Source: Roseburia sp. 1XD42-34
GTDB taxonomy: Bacteria > Bacillota > Bacilli > Bacillales > Amphibacillaceae
Assembly: GCF_009917385.1 (NCBI RefSeq)
Contig: NZ_QWLJ01000004.1
Location: forward strand, 47,306 to 111,305
Reading direction: 5' to 3'
DNA length: 64,000 nucleotides
Shown: one piece after another, positions 19,039 through 29,366 of the stretch
Layout: each line of letters opens with the position of its first letter
Numbering within the stretch: position 1 is the stretch's first letter
Notes under the pieces: model-generated
The model's database searches: none
What the model was told of the DNA's origin: nothing
Seen by the model: the letters and a program-made list of their open reading frames with translations, nothing else
Translations under genes and position numbers: made by a program

Positions 19039-21795
19039 TTACATTGATTTATATTGTTTAACAACTGTAGCACAACGTGTACAAAGGGTCGGATGTTCCT
19101 CATCATCACCAACCGTATTGGAAGCAACCCAGCAGCGTTCGCATTTTTCACCAGGGTGTTTTTCCACTTGAACATCCACATACGTATACTGCTTAGTATG
19201 ATCACTATCCTCCATTATATTTACTTCCGACACAATGAGATACTGATGAAGATATTCCATTGCTTGTAACAACTTTTTAATTTGTGTATCTTTTGGAACG
19301 ATCGTTAATTTAGCTTCCAATGATTTTCCAATAACTTTTTCATTCCGTGCCTCTTCTAATGCTTTTAATACATCGTCCCGGATAAGCATAAATTTATCCC
19401 AATTTTCAGCTACATCATCCCAAGACTTCATTGATTTCGAGTCTGGCATATCCGTTAATTGGACCCAATCAGCCTCTGCTTCTGGAATATACTCCCATAC
19501 TTCTTCAGCAGTATGTGGAATAATCGGCGTCAACAATTTAACAATCGCTGTCAACACTTCATAATAGCCTGTTTGAATGCTTCTTCTGCGTTTGTTATCG
19601 GCCGCTTCAATATAAAGAATATCTTTTGCGAAATCCAAGTAAAATGAACTTAAATCAACCGCACAAAAATTATGGATTTGGTGGAAAATCGGTGAAAACT
19701 CATAATTATCATAGGATTCCTTGACATCGGCAACTAATTTCTTCAACCGATGAAGCATATATTGGTCAACCTCTTCTAATTCTTCATATGGTATCCGGTC
19801 TGTTGACGGTTTAAAATCACTAAGGTTAGCAAGCATAAATCGAATCGTATTACGAATTTTACGGTATGCTTCGGAAATTTGTTTCAAGATATCATCTGAA
19901 ATACGGACATCTGCTTGATAGTCTACGGAAGATACCCATAAACGTAAAATATCAGCACCAAGCTGCTTTTGTACTTTAGCAGGCTGGATGACATTACCTA
20001 GAGATTTACTCATTTTTCTTCCGTCACCATCAAGTGCAAAACCGTGACTGATGACCGTTTTATATGGTGATTTTCCTGTCACTGCAACGGAAGTGGACAA
20101 AGAAGAATTAAACCAGCCACGATACTGGTCACTTCCTTCTAAATAAATGTCTGCAGGACGGTAATGATCTTCTCTTCCAACTAATACTGCTTCATGGGAG
20201 GAACCAGAATCAAACCACACATCCATAATATCCATTTCCTTTGTAAACATGCCGTTTGGACTATGTTCAGAGGTAAACCCTTCTGGTAATAAATCTTTTG
20301 CTTCCCATTCAAACCAAATATTCGATCCATGCTGTTTGAACAATTCCGATACATGATGAATTGTTTCGTCTGTAATAATTGGCGTACGATCCTCTCCATA
20401 GAAAACCGGAATTGGAACGCCCCATGTACGTTGTCTGGAAATACACCAATCTTCTCGGTCTCGCACCATATTATATAACCTTGTTTCTCCCCATTGCGGA
20501 TACCATTGAACATTTTTAATCTCTTCTAAAATGGTCTGACGAAAATCCTTAATCGAAGCAAACCATTGTGACGTAGCTCGAAAAATAGTTGGCTTTTTCG
20601 TACGCCAATCATGTGGATAAGAATGGGTAATAAATTGTAACTTTAACAAAGCACCCGCTTCCGCTAGTTTTTCTGTAATCACTTTATTCGCTTTATCATA
20701 GAAAAGTCCAGTAAAACCTGGTGCTTCATCTGTAAATACACCTTTTTCATCAACCGGACATAGTGCGTCAATACCATAGCGTTTCGATACATAAAAGTCA
20801 TCTTCCCCATGTCCAGGAGCAGTATGAACGCAGCCCGTACCAGCATCCGTGGTGACATGATCTCCAAGCATCACTAGTGAAGAACGATCATAGAATGGGT
20901 GCTTCGTTAAAATATGTTCTGCTTGTTCTCCGCGGAACGTTTTTTCCACTTGATAATCTTCCCACTCTAGTACTTCAGCTACAGCTTCCAACAGCGCATG
21001 TGCGACAACATATTTTTCCTCGTTCACTGCTACAACAACATATTCTAATTCAGGATGTACGCTAATTCCTAAGTTAGCAGGAATAGTCCAAGGTGTTGTT
21101 GTCCAAATAATCAGTTTACTACCCTCATCTAACAAACCTCTACCATCGATTACTTCAAAAGCAACGTATATAGATGGAGATCGCTTATCCTGATATTCAA
21201 TTTCTGCTTCAGCCAAAGCTGATTCTGATGATGGAGACCAGTAAACTGGCTTGAGCCCTTTATAAATATAACCCTTTTTAGCCATTTCTCCGAATACTTT
21301 TATTTGCGCTGCTTCATATTCTTTCGTTAAGGTAATATATGGATTGTCCCAGTCACCACGAACGCCTAATGTTTTAAATTGTTCTCGTTGATTATCTAAT
21401 TGTTTTAAAGCATATTCTTCACATAGCTTGCGAAATTCAGCAATGCTCAGCTCTTTACGATTGATCTTTTTCTTCTTTGTCAGCGCTGTTTCAATTGGCA
21501 ACCCATGCGTATCCCATCCGGGAACATATGGAGCATAGTAACCGCTCATCGATTTGTATCGAATAATAAAATCCTTTAAGATTTTATTCATTGCATGACC
21601 AATATGTAAATCTCCATTTGCATATGGTGGCCCATCATGCAGTATGAACTGGGGCCGCCCCTTTGTTCGTTGCAAGCTTTTTTCGTATAGATCATTTTCT
21701 TCCCATTCAGCTTGCCGTTCCGGCTCTTTATTTGGTAAATTACCACGCATAGGAAATGCGGTTTTTGGCATTAACAAAGTATCCTTATATTCCAT
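19039..21795 (-). CDS. ileS: Isoleucine-tRNA ligase
   Basis: 918 residues, the usual bacterial length. Class I synthetase with HIGH at 64-67 ([11 protein letters not shown]), KMSKS in [10 protein letters not shown], the CP1 editing domain between them, and a C-terminal zinc site with CERCW and CTRC. ATG 21795 has AAGGAGG upstream; the in-frame start at 21831 is before this site and rejected. It is controlled by the T-box at 22188-22432, but repeat A4 lies between the T-box terminator and the gene. Confidence 0.98.
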   Translation of the reverse strand: MEYKDTLLMPKTAFPMRGNLPNKEPERQAEWEENDLYEKSLQRTKGRPQFILHDGPPYANGDLHIGHAMNKILKDFIIRYKSMSGYYAPYVPGWDTHGLPIETALTKKKKINRKELSIAEFRKLCEEYALKQLDNQREQFKTLGVRGDWDNPYITLTKEYEAAQIKVFGEMAKKGYIYKGLKPVYWSPSSESALAEAEIEYQDKRSPSIYVAFEVIDGRGLLDEGSKLIIWTTTPWTIPANLGISVHPELEYVVVAVNEEKYVVAHALLEAVAEVLEWEDYQVEKTFRGEQAEHILTKHPFYDRSSLVMLGDHVTTDAGTGCVHTAPGHGEDDFYVSKRYGIDALCPVDEKGVFTDEAPGFTGLFYDKANKVITEKLAEAGALLKLQFITHSYPHDWRTKKPTIFRATSQWFASIKDFRQTILEEIKNVQWYPQWGETRLYNMVRDREDWCISRQRTWGVPIPVFYGEDRTPIITDETIHHVSELFKQHGSNIWFEWEAKDLLPEGFTSEHSPNGMFTKEMDIMDVWFDSGSSHEAVLVGREDHYRPADIYLEGSDQYRGWFNSSLSTSVAVTGKSPYKTVISHGFALDGDGRKMSKSLGNVIQPAKVQKQLGADILRLWVSSVDYQADVRISDDILKQISEAYRKIRNTIRFMLANLSDFKPSTDRIPYEELEEVDQYMLHRLKKLVADVKESYDNYEFSPIFHQIHNFCAVDLSSFYLDFAKDILYIEAADNKRRRSIQTGYYEVLTAIVKLLTPIIPHTAEEVWEYIPEAEADWVQLTDMPDSKSMKSWDDVAENWDKFMLIRDDVLKALEEARNEKVIGKSLEAKLTIVPKDTQIKKLLQAMEYLHQYLIVSEVNIMEDSDHTKQYTYVDVQVEKHPGEKCERCWVASNTVGDDEEHPTLCTRCATVVKQYKSM

Positions 21796-21910
21796 TTTTA
21801 TTCCTCCTTCGAGATTTTCACGGTTATCCAAACATACATATCAATCAGTTAAGTAAACAGCATCGAATATATTCATACGATTTCGTAGTAAACGGTTATC
21901 TATTTATATA

Positions 21911-22187
21911 GAACAAAGGCGCAGAGCGCCCGTTTAGCAACGTAGCGACTGGAACGAAGCAACTAAAGTTTTAGGAATCATGCTCCTGCAACAGGAGTAT
22001 GCCGACGCCTGAGCGGCAAGCCCGTTTTAAGTCGACCTTCCTCTTAACCACGAACCAATGATGACTTATCGGAAGGCGATTTCGTGAAGTCGCCTAGTTG
22101 CTGGGCGCTTGCGCCGGACGTGGCTAAATAACTTAGTAAGTTTATCCACAGCTGCAAATTTTTGTAATTTCCTAGACTACAAAAAAA
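21911..22187 (+). repeat. Family A repeat, copy A4, between T-box and ileS
   Basis: Complete copy with all hairpins: GGCGC/GCGCC, CTCCTG/CAGGAG, GGCGA/TCGCC and GGGCGC/GCGCC. Its 3' A-tract (22181-22187) is the T-tract of the T-box terminator on the minus strand. Read-through ileS mRNA therefore carries the antisense of the element, about 280 nt, before the ribosome site. Confidence 0.9.
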
Positions 22188-22432
22188 TCCTCTCTATCCC
22201 TCAAGGGACGAGAAGACTCGCGGTACCACCCTTATAAATATGGGAAATTGCCATATTCACTCGATATCCATAACGGGAATAAACCGGTCATTATTACTAC
22301 TCTAATTCATAATGACAACTCAAGAGTGATTTTCTAAAAGCTAACTGCATCAGGCTCTCACCACGTCCTGACTCGCTAAACCAGCCTTTGCTTTTATACT
22401 CTCTCCTTCTATGCTTTCTCTTTATTCACTTT
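22188..22432 (-). promoter_or_regulatory. Isoleucine T-box riboswitch of ileS
   Basis: On the minus strand the T-box core AAGGGTGGTACCGCG is at about 22219-22233. Stem I has AGCGAGTCAGGACGTGGTGAGAGCC-like distal elements. The specifier codon is ATC (22328-22330) in GAAAATCACTC, opposite a GAGAGT strand. The terminator pairs TCTC and CCC with GGG and GAGA around the CTCGTCCCTTGAGGG region, then seven T. Uncharged tRNA-Ile should stabilise the antiterminator. Confidence 0.95.
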
Positions 22433-22549
22433 TAAGTCGAAATATCTATTGAATTTAGCATTAGTACAAGATAATTTAAATCTCATAAAATCGAATCAAA
22501 AACATATCCGTGTATGAATTATATGTAAAAATTACGTGACCGTCAAGAT

Positions 22550-23053
22550 TTACGTTTCGCTTTCTTCCAATTCAAGCTCTTCACCTAAATCCGTATCAAA
22601 CAACTGATCCCAGTCATCTGTTTTAATCATATCAAGTTGTGCCTCCACAAGCATTTTAAGACGCGTGCGGAAAACCTTTGCTTGCTTTTTCATTTCTTCT
22701 ACATCCATGGAAATGCGACGGGACTTAGTTAAAGCCTCATTAATAATACGATCCGCATTTTTCTCTGCTTCCTTAATGATTAGCTTCGACTCTTTAGAAG
22801 CATTCCCTTTTAATTCTTCTGCCGTTTCTTGCGCAATTAAAATAGATTTATTAAGGGTCTCCTCAATATTAGTGAAATGTCCCAGCTTTTGTTTTAATTG
22901 ATCTACTTGCTCTTGTAAATCCTTTTTCTCGCGAATGACCATTTCATAGTCTTTGATTACTTGATCAAGAAATTCGTTTACTTCATCTTCATCATAACCT
23001 TTCCATTTTCTGGTAAATTCCTTATTGTGAATATCCAATGGTGTTAATGGCAC
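22550..23053 (-). CDS. divIVA: Cell-division initiation protein DivIVA
   Basis: 167 residues, coiled-coil protein that binds negatively curved membrane at poles and septa. The N-terminal lipid-binding motif TPLDIHNKEFTRKWKGYDEDEVNEF is of the usual type, followed by a long coiled coil (about 30-140) and an acidic tail. The start is GTG 23053, giving MPLTPLDIHNK as in B. subtilis, with AGGAGG 8 nt upstream. The in-frame GTG at 23062 overlaps that site and is rejected. Confidence 0.97.
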   Translation of the reverse strand: MPLTPLDIHNKEFTRKWKGYDEDEVNEFLDQVIKDYEMVIREKKDLQEQVDQLKQKLGHFTNIEETLNKSILIAQETAEELKGNASKESKLIIKEAEKNADRIINEALTKSRRISMDVEEMKKQAKVFRTRLKMLVEAQLDMIKTDDWDQLFDTDLGEELELEESET

Positions 23054-23368
23054 AATTGCCACCTCCTATTTTACTTACTATTTCCAAATAATACGATGTA
23101 ATAAGCTTGTCCAACTTTCAACACACATAAACCATTTCTGCTTCCTGAAGCATTGGTAATCGTAATTACTAATGACATTTCTTATACATATCATTCATTA
23201 TACACTATCCAATTCGACAAAAACTACATAATTCCTGCAAAAAATAATGGAAAGCTCGAATCTTCATATCGGTGCAATTCTAATGAGAGTGAATAGTACA
23301 ATCAAAGCCTCTATGTTTGACGAGCGTACTTTCATGTGTACTATTTATCGTGTCTGACCCACCATTTT
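23054..23368. other. Intergenic region ylmH-divIVA
   Basis: About 315 bp. It contains the divIVA ribosome site and probable promoter material (TTGAAA near the divIVA end, TATAAT near 23200), but no promoter pair with good spacing that I would assert. No gene or repeat seen. Confidence 0.5.
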
Positions 23369-24145
23369 TCATTGTAATCGTGCTAGTGTAACTTTCAGCT
23401 TGTCTTTCTTTGATCGCCCTCGCACTTCGACTAACTTACTTCGCCCCATCCCTCTTACAGAAAGGATATCTCCAGCTTGTAACGTAAATGCAACGTCATC
23501 TACAGGCTTATAATTTACTTTCACTAGCAATTTTTTAATATATTCTCTTGCTTCCTTTCGGGGCAAACGATATATTTCCTTCACTATGACATCGAGCCTT
23601 AATGAAGAAATAGTTGTTTCTAGTTCTTTCCAAATCGGTTGCTTGATAACTAAATCGTTTAACGGCCGTTCTCTAAGCCGCATGCTCGTGTTTTTTATGG
23701 AGGTTAAATGGGTTATCACATAAGGGGCTATTTCAGAAGCAACGACCAATTGTACACGACCATTGCCTACAACAATATCACCAAGAATTTTCCTTTTCAA
23801 TCCTAACGACAGGCATGCCCCCATTACATCACGATGCGATAAATTGACAAACTTAATTGAGTAATGCCCTTCAAGTAAGGTGAGTCCTATATCTACTTGT
23901 TGCAAATCCTCATAAATTGGACCAAGCACAGCTCGTTTCCGCTCTGCAAAATCATGTCCGCCGTTAAAAAGAAGGTTTACGTCACTATCTTTCGTTGCAA
24001 TTAACATCGTAACTAACTGTTGCTCGCGTGGATCAAGAAAATCAGTCACCTTTGGTTGATATGTTCGCTCCACTTGCTCCCTCCAGGATAGGACCTGATC
24101 AATAAACGCTTCTTCCTCTTTACGAAAATGCTGATACAATTCCAT
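23369..24145 (-). CDS. ylmH: S4-domain RNA-binding protein YlmH
   Basis: 258 residues. Members bind stalled 50S subunits and have been reported to act in ribosome quality control as an RqcP paralogue. The C-terminal S4 domain (about 180-250) includes KEAREYIKKLLVKVNYKPVD and LQAGDILSVRGMGR. ATG 24145 is placed to match MxxxYQHFRK starts of the family, with AGGAG 8 nt upstream; ATG 24148 and TTG 24151 are alternatives. It is downstream of ylmG-sepF as in other Bacillaceae. Confidence 0.92.
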   Translation of the reverse strand: MELYQHFRKEEEAFIDQVLSWREQVERTYQPKVTDFLDPREQQLVTMLIATKDSDVNLLFNGGHDFAERKRAVLGPIYEDLQQVDIGLTLLEGHYSIKFVNLSHRDVMGACLSLGLKRKILGDIVVGNGRVQLVVASEIAPYVITHLTSIKNTSMRLRERPLNDLVIKQPIWKELETTISSLRLDVIVKEIYRLPRKEAREYIKKLLVKVNYKPVDDVAFTLQAGDILSVRGMGRSKLVEVRGRSKKDKLKVTLARLQ

Positions 24146-24262
24146 CATCAAAACTCCTATACTTGTTCCTGATCATTACTCCTAATTGTAGTATTGGATG
24201 AACTCTTAACGAACCATGATCTATAACCCCAGCTAATTTATATGGGTATCCCCAGAAACAAA

Positions 24263-24526
24263 TTACATCAACATTCTAAATAGTTCCAACAAGCCACTTT
24301 GAGCAAATCGCAAAACAATGATTGCCACAATTGGAGAAAAATCAATCATTCCTAATGGAGGAATAAATTTGCGAAAAACCTCTAAATACGGCTCACAAAT
24401 TTTAGTTAATACTTCGCCAAATGCCGACTCGCGGGCTCCTGGAAACCAGGACATAAATATATATATAATTAACGCAAAAGTATAGACTGTAAAAGCTAAA
24501 TTTAGAATTTGAAAAATTTCCTGCAT
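24263..24526 (-). CDS. ylmG: YggT-family membrane protein YlmG
   Basis: 87 residues with two hydrophobic segments (about 8-28 and 63-83) separated by a conserved [17 protein letters not shown] stretch, the YggT signature. Its role is linked to division and osmotic tolerance in bacteria and to nucleoid distribution in plastids; no biochemical activity is established. Lies 7 bp after sepF, clearly in the same operon. Confidence 0.92.
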   Translation of the reverse strand: MQEIFQILNLAFTVYTFALIIYIFMSWFPGARESAFGEVLTKICEPYLEVFRKFIPPLGMIDFSPIVAIIVLRFAQSGLLELFRMLM

Positions 24527-24533
24527 GTATCAA

Positions 24534-24959
24534 TTACCATCCTTTGCCGTATTCATCTTCAAGTGTATCTGTAATCGTGCCAGTAACATTCACGTTATCT
24601 GGTGTACATAAGAAAGTCTTCGCGCCCAGTTTTTGAATGTCACCATTAACGGCGTAAACTGTGCCACTTAAAAAATCGACAATGCGCATTGCCTGTTGAT
24701 TATCCATCCGTTGCAAGTTAATCACTACAGCACGACGATTAACAATATTATCGGCAATTTCCTGAGCTTCGCTATACGTTCTTGGTTCACAAAGCACGAC
24801 TTTAGAAGTTGGGTTATTTACACTGGTAAGATTCACAACGTTTTTATTTTTTTCCCTTGATACCTTCTGTTCAGCCTCCAATTCATCCGCGTCCACATAT
24901 TCATATTCAAATTCGTCTTCCATCGTAAAATAATTTTTCAACTTATTTTTAATACTCAT
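24534..24959 (-). CDS. sepF: Cell-division protein SepF
   Basis: 141 residues. Binds FtsZ and membrane and aligns FtsZ filaments at the septum. The N-terminal amphipathic anchor ([11 protein letters not shown]) is followed by an acidic linker and the globular SepF domain from about 55 ([42 protein letters not shown]). Operon position between ylmE and ylmG is as in B. subtilis. Confidence 0.97.
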   Translation of the reverse strand: MSIKNKLKNYFTMEDEFEYEYVDADELEAEQKVSREKNKNVVNLTSVNNPTSKVVLCEPRTYSEAQEIADNIVNRRAVVINLQRMDNQQAMRIVDFLSGTVYAVNGDIQKLGAKTFLCTPDNVNVTGTITDTLEDEYGKGW

Positions 24960-24963
24960 TGTC

Positions 24964-25632
24964 TCACCCCACTAAATTAGTACCAACTCGTATATGCGTC
25001 GCACCTTCCTCAACAGCAATCGTATAATCATTACTCATCCCCATAGACAAAAACTTACAAGGAGCATATGCCAAATCTTTTGCTTGTACTTGATCACGCA
25101 GCTTCGCTAAGTCGCGAAAAACCCTTCTTAATTCTGCTTCATTTTCAATATGCGGAGCCATCGTCATTAATCCAATCACCCGAATCTTTGAATATGTTCG
25201 CAAATCTTCAACAAACGTAAATAATTGTTCTGGTGTCACTCCATGTTTCGATGCCTCTTTGCTAACATTAACTTGAATAAAGCAGTCTACCTGTTTTTTT
25301 GCTCGCTTATCGATTTCTTTAGCTAAAGACAACCGATCTAACGAGTGCAATACATCGATATAATCAATCATTTCTTTCACTTTTCTCGACTGCAATGTGC
25401 CAATAAAATGCCATGTTGCTCGATCATGGAAATAGTCATATTTTTCTAGAAAACCTTCTAAACGATTTTCTCCGATATCCGTAATTCCTGCTTGTAACGT
25501 TTCTTCTGTTCGCTCTATTGTAACATATTTCGTTACTGCTATGATGGTAATATCATCTTTATTTCGACGGTTTGCCTCACAAGCCCGCATTATATTTTTC
25601 TGTATTGTTTGTAAATTACTTGCTACGTCCAT
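24964..25632 (-). CDS. ylmE: PLP homeostasis protein YlmE (YggS/PROSC family)
   Basis: 222 residues, a pyridoxal-phosphate-binding alanine-racemase-like barrel without known enzyme activity, involved in vitamin B6 balance. The PLP lysine is Lys35 in [17 protein letters not shown] and SMGMSNDY are family motifs. ATG 25632 is preferred by comparison with family N-termini. A TTG at 25641 has a closer GGAG ribosome site and remains possible. Confidence 0.94.
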   Translation of the reverse strand: MDVASNLQTIQKNIMRACEANRRNKDDITIIAVTKYVTIERTEETLQAGITDIGENRLEGFLEKYDYFHDRATWHFIGTLQSRKVKEMIDYIDVLHSLDRLSLAKEIDKRAKKQVDCFIQVNVSKEASKHGVTPEQLFTFVEDLRTYSKIRVIGLMTMAPHIENEAELRRVFRDLAKLRDQVQAKDLAYAPCKFLSMGMSNDYTIAVEEGATHIRVGTNLVG

Positions 25633-25659
25633 TGTTTCCAATTCTCTCCTCTCCTATAA

Positions 25660-26469
25660 TCATGGCAAAAAGCCAATAAATCCTAACATTCGTCCTGTTT
25701 TCCCATGATCTCTACGATGTGAGAAAAAAAGAGTTTCATCACGATACGTACAATAATTCGTTACATCTATATTATTACGTAATACCCCCGCTTGTAAAAG
25801 AATATCTACATGTAATTGCTTTAAATCGAGTAAAAAGCGCTTTTTCCCATTTGGAACAACAGCATTTTTCTTATATTTTTCGGGAATTTGGTTCACTACT
25901 TTATCATCGACTTCATAATATTCTTGAGAAATACATGGACCGATCGTGACAAGTAAGTTGGCTGGATCACTTCCCTGTGCCTGTATAGCCTCCACCATAT
26001 GCATGGCCATTTGATCTACTGTTCCTCTCCAGCCTGCGTGAGCGATACCGATAAAGGATGTGGAAGGATCGTAAAAAAATAGGGGGACACAGTCTGCAAA
26101 AAAAGCAGTGCACAAAATGCCAGGGCGATTAGTAATGAGACCGTCAACCCCTTTTATGGCTGAAGAATTATCTGCTGCACCTTTCCCTTTATCAGCTTCA
26201 CTTACAAGCTGGATATTGGTTTGATGTACTTGCTCCCCACACACCCAGCTGTTGATAGGGAAATGGATTTTAGAGGCAATCCGGTTTCTATTCATCGTCA
26301 CATCCGCTCGAGAATCATGAACATGGAAGCCAACATTTAAGGAATGGTAGCTGCCTTTACTAACTCCGCCTTGTTTTGTTGTAAACCCAGTTATTAGCCG
26401 ATCGTTCAATCGTTGCCATTTTTCTATATGTAAATATATCGTATCCTTTTGTTTCCATATGTCGTTCAA
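25660..26469 (-). CDS. ylmD: Purine nucleoside phosphorylase / peptidoglycan editing factor family (YlmD, YfiH-like)
   Basis: 269 residues. Metal-site signatures are CGEQVHQTN, CTAFFADCVPLFFYD and GIAHAGWRGTV, placing it in the multicopper-oxidase-like DUF152/YfiH family, members of which act as purine nucleoside phosphorylase/adenosine deaminase or influence peptidoglycan. TTG 26469 is favoured because CGGAGGTG lies 6-7 nt upstream; the ATG at 26493 is upstream of that site. The exact function here is not decided by sequence. Confidence 0.9.
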   Translation of the reverse strand: MNDIWKQKDTIYLHIEKWQRLNDRLITGFTTKQGGVSKGSYHSLNVGFHVHDSRADVTMNRNRIASKIHFPINSWVCGEQVHQTNIQLVSEADKGKGAADNSSAIKGVDGLITNRPGILCTAFFADCVPLFFYDPSTSFIGIAHAGWRGTVDQMAMHMVEAIQAQGSDPANLLVTIGPCISQEYYEVDDKVVNQIPEKYKKNAVVPNGKKRFLLDLKQLHVDILLQAGVLRNNIDVTNYCTYRDETLFFSHRRDHGKTGRMLGFIGFLP

Positions 26470-26602
26470 TATAGCACCTCCGAAAACATACACTAGTCTT
26501 TATTCTACCATAAATTCACTTGTTTTTATCGTTTATTATTCTTAAGAATGGGAAGTATTTCCGGGTATTCTTCTTATTTTATTCGATGGCAAAGTTCATT
26601 TT

Positions 26603-26731
26603 TTAAAATGGACGCTCCTGCAACCTGTCGGTATCCACGTCGTTTTCAGTAGCAGCCGCCCAACTAACTTCATCAAAAACAACATGCAACTTCTTTGCAT
26701 CCTTCCGTGCATGATTAAACGTAGCTTTCAT
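26603..26731 (-). CDS. Possible small protein, 42 residues, unknown
   Basis: Open frame starting ATG 26731, encoding MKATFNHARKD and ending QERPF. AGAGGAT lies about 11 nt upstream, a weak site. It sits between ylmD and ylmC on the operon strand. I recognise no family. It could be a decayed gene fragment or chance. Confidence 0.3.
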   Translation of the reverse strand: MKATFNHARKDAKKLHVVFDEVSWAAATENDVDTDRLQERPF

Positions 26732-26756
26732 AATTCAATTTATCCTCTCTACAATC

Positions 26757-27023
26757 CTATGAATTTGTGTTGTAATATAAAGCAGGCTTTTCTGCTTCCT
26801 TTACAAGGATAACATCTGTACCGATCCGGATAATTTGCTTCCAGTCAATCACTAATTCCTCTGCCTTTCCAAATAGTCCATTCTTTTTGTCTCGTGGAAT
26901 AACTATAATAGCTACTATTTTCCCCTGATTTGTATCAATTTCTAAGTCATGTATATGACCAAGCTTTTTTCCACTATCCATAACGATAACCTCTTTTACT
27001 TGTAATTCTGATAATCTAACCAT
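26757..27023 (-). CDS. ylmC: PRC-barrel protein, YlmC/YmxH family
   Basis: 88 residues: a single PRC-barrel-like domain with LSELQVKEVIVMDSGKKLGHIHDLEIDT near the N-terminus, the YlmC/YmxH signature. Such proteins are typical of spore formers and of unknown biochemical role. ATG 27023 has GAGGTGAA upstream. It precedes the ylmD-ylmH genes, separated from sigG by a repeat-filled 700 bp. Confidence 0.88.
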   Translation of the reverse strand: MVRLSELQVKEVIVMDSGKKLGHIHDLEIDTNQGKIVAIIVIPRDKKNGLFGKAEELVIDWKQIIRIGTDVILVKEAEKPALYYNTNS

Positions 27024-27067
27024 ACTTTCACCTCGCCAATTTGTACATTTTCAATAAATCGAACCGT

Positions 27068-27200
27068 CAATCAGTGATGGGCTTCATGCATCCCCCACTG
27101 TCGTTAGGACCGTAATGGTATGACCAGCTTACGAAATAGGCGTTTAGATGCTGTTATCTCCTACCTAGACTTTGTTGCTTACAGATTATTCAACTTTTAA
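27068..27200 (+). repeat. Family B structured repeat, copy B3 (3' truncated)
   Basis: The 5' hairpin pairs CAGTG and GGG with CCC and CACTG around a TTCATGCAT loop. ACCGTAATGGT is a short self-paired unit, and GCTTACGAAATAGG is the core. The 3' half that closes the main stem is missing or diverged after about 27200. Confidence 0.75.
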
Positions 27201-27476
27201 TGATAACCACCGAACTTTTGAACAACCTCTAATACTTATATATATGCCTAAGCTTTACATTCTTTCTTTAATTTTATGGCCGCTTTTAATGTTGGCCTAC
27301 GAGTACTTCCAGTTTATTTTCGATTCCGTTAAGGAACCTTGTAGTATCAATAATAGGAAGGGGGAAAACTCTCCCACTAATGGAAGATTCACCATTGTTT
27401 CAAACATTGTACAAGTATAGCTACATGTAATCCTTTCGCATATGCTGGACGACGGAGCCGAATGTGACTATTTTTT

Positions 27477-27677
27477 AACAAAGGCGTAAGCGCCCGTTTA
27501 GCAACATAGCGAATGGAACATCAACTGAGATAAAGAATCACGGTGAGGCGACAGCCGATAATTACTTATCGTAGAGCGGTTTCGTGAAATCGCCTAGTTA
27601 CTGATCAACGAGTGAGACGTGGCTATTCGGTTATTTCGTTATCCACAAGCACCTCATTTCTTATCTCAATAAAAAAA
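27477..27677 (+). repeat. Family A repeat, copy A5 (shortened, diverged)
   Basis: Starts AACAAAGGCGTAAGCGCCCG and ends GTTATTTCGTTATCC plus the A-tract (27671-27677), which is the T-tract of the sigG terminator on the other strand. Just before it, 27443-27473 resembles the 3' end of another A element (GGACGACGGAGCCGAATGTG), suggesting two insertions or a partial duplication. Confidence 0.8.
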
Positions 27678-27701
27678 TAGGAGAAACCAAAGTTCCTCCT
27701 A
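27671..27701 (-). terminator. Intrinsic terminator of sigG
   Basis: On the minus strand TAGGAG pairs with CTCCTA and AAC with GTT, followed by seven T. It is 25 bp past the sigG stop. Confidence 0.88.
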
Positions 27702-27725
27702 CATACTGACTGTGAAATAACAGCT

Positions 27726-28508
27726 CTATTCAAACATTTCTTTATTCATTTGTTTAATTGCTGCTTTTTCCAAACGTGATACTTGGGCTTGAGAAATTCC
27801 TATTTCATCCGCTACTTCCATTTGTGTTTTCCCTTGAAAAAAGCGCTTATTTAGAATCATTTTTTCCCGTTCATTTAATTGATGCATTCCTTCTTTTAAA
27901 GCTAATTTGTCTAACCATGTAGAATCTTTGTCCTTATCATCACTAATCTGATCCATGACATAAATGGGGTCTCCACCGTCATTATAGATTGGTTCAAACA
28001 AAGAAACAGGGTCTTGGATCGCATCCAGAGCAAAAACAACTTCTGCATGAGGAATGCCCAATTCTTCCGCAATTTCTATTGGGGTCGGTTCTTTAGAAGT
28101 TTTGCTAATCAATTTTTCTCTCACTTGCAATGCTTTATAAGCAATATCACGCAAAGATCTGGATACACGTATAGGGTTGTTATCCCGTAAATATCTTCTG
28201 ATTTCCCCAATAATCATCGGAACAGCATAAGTGGAAAACCTAACATTATGGGATAAATCAAAATTATCGATTGATTTCATTAATCCGATACAGCCTACTT
28301 GAAACAAGTCATCAACATATTCTCCTCGATTGTTAAATCGTTGTATCACACTTAAAACAAGCCGTAGATTTCCATTTACCAACTCTTCTCGAGCAGCTAA
28401 ATCATTTTCCTCCTGCATTTTTTTAAACAACTTCCGCATTTCTTCGTTTTTTAATACGGGTAATTTTGATGTATCAACACCACATATTTCAACCTTATGT
28501 CTCGTCAT
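27726..28508 (-). CDS. sigG: RNA polymerase sporulation sigma factor sigma-G
   Basis: 260 residues, same length as B. subtilis SigG. Late forespore-specific sigma factor of the sigma-70 group 3. The N-terminal VEICGVDTSKLPVL is diagnostic and holds the anti-sigma (SpoIIAB/CsfB) contact region. Region 2 (ERNLRLV-type, DDLFQVGCIGLMKSID) and the region 4 helix-turn-helix (TQMEVADEIGISQAQVSRLEK) are intact. It has its own sigma-F-type promoter in the 123-bp gap after sigE. Confidence 0.98.
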   Translation of the reverse strand: MTRHKVEICGVDTSKLPVLKNEEMRKLFKKMQEENDLAAREELVNGNLRLVLSVIQRFNNRGEYVDDLFQVGCIGLMKSIDNFDLSHNVRFSTYAVPMIIGEIRRYLRDNNPIRVSRSLRDIAYKALQVREKLISKTSKEPTPIEIAEELGIPHAEVVFALDAIQDPVSLFEPIYNDGGDPIYVMDQISDDKDKDSTWLDKLALKEGMHQLNEREKMILNKRFFQGKTQMEVADEIGISQAQVSRLEKAAIKQMNKEMFE

Positions 28509-28548
28509 CTATGTTCAACCCTCCCAGTTGGTGATGCTGTTCATGGAC

Positions 28549-28577
28549 AGTATCTCCTTAAGGAAGGTTTTTTATGC
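28549..28577 (-). promoter_or_regulatory. Sigma-F-type promoter of sigG
   Basis: On the minus strand GCATA (28573-28577), 15-bp spacer, GGAGATACT (28549-28557). This fits the forespore consensus GYWTA-N15-GGNRANAMT. sigG is transcribed by sigma-F in B. subtilis. Confidence 0.75.
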
Positions 28578-28631
28578 AGGTCCTTATCTTACATAAATGA
28601 TGAAAAAACATGAAAGCGTACAAACACAGGG

Positions 28632-29351
28632 CTAAACCATTTTATTAAATTCTTTTTTAAGTCGGCGAATAATTTTTTTCTCCAATCTTGATATATATGA
28701 CTGTGAAATACCTAACATATTAGCAACATCTTTCTGTGTTTTTTCTTCTTCTCCAACAAGGCCAAACCGTAGTTCCATAATTTGTTTCTCACGAGGATTG
28801 AGTTGCGATAAAGCATTTTTTAACAAATGCTTATCTACATCGGATTCCAGATCTCTTGTTATAATATCTTCATCCGTCCCTAACACATCAGATAATAATA
28901 ATTCATTTCCATCCCAATCTATATTAAGGGGTTCATCAAAGGAAACCTCTGATTTCAACTTATTATTGCGCCGTAAGTACATGAGGATTTCATTTTCAAT
29001 ACAGCGTGAAGCATATGTTGCCAGCTTTATCTTTTTTTCTGGGTTAAACGTATTAACAGCTTTTATAAGACCAATCGTACCAATGCTAATTAAATCTTCA
29101 ATATTGATTCCCGTGTTTTCAAACTTTCGGGCAATGTAGACCACCAAACGTAAATTACGCTCAATTAAAATCGCTCTGGCTGATTTATCGCCTTTAGGTA
29201 ATAATGCTAATAATTCCCGTTCTTCTTCTTTAGATAACGGTGGAGGAAGCGCTTCACTACCTCCGATATAATAAATCTCTTCTGATTTTAATCGTAGCTT
29301 GATTAAAAGTTTATACCACCATAAACGAAGGCGTAATTTAGATATTCTCAA
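28632..29351 (-). CDS. sigE: RNA polymerase sporulation sigma factor sigma-E (pro-form)
   Basis: 239 residues. Mother-cell sigma factor made as an inactive membrane-bound precursor. The N-terminal basic amphipathic pro-sequence precedes [16 protein letters not shown], where SpoIIGA cleaves in B. subtilis. Regions 2 to 4 are nearly unchanged ([30 protein letters not shown]). It follows spoIIGA by 15 bp in the spoIIG operon. Confidence 0.98.
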   Translation of the reverse strand: MRISKLRLRLWWYKLLIKLRLKSEEIYYIGGSEALPPPLSKEEERELLALLPKGDKSARAILIERNLRLVVYIARKFENTGINIEDLISIGTIGLIKAVNTFNPEKKIKLATYASRCIENEILMYLRRNNKLKSEVSFDEPLNIDWDGNELLLSDVLGTDEDIITRDLESDVDKHLLKNALSQLNPREKQIMELRFGLVGEEEKTQKDVANMLGISQSYISRLEKKIIRRLKKEFNKMV

Positions 29352-29366
29352 CTTTTATCTCTCCTT

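Larger units (their letters stand above)
27024..27725. other. Repeat-filled intergenic region ylmC-sigG
   Basis: About 700 bp with no gene. It holds family B copy B3, a short remnant of a second family A element (27443-27473), family A copy A5, and the sigG terminator. B. subtilis has ylmA and ylmB here; no trace was seen. Confidence 0.7.
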
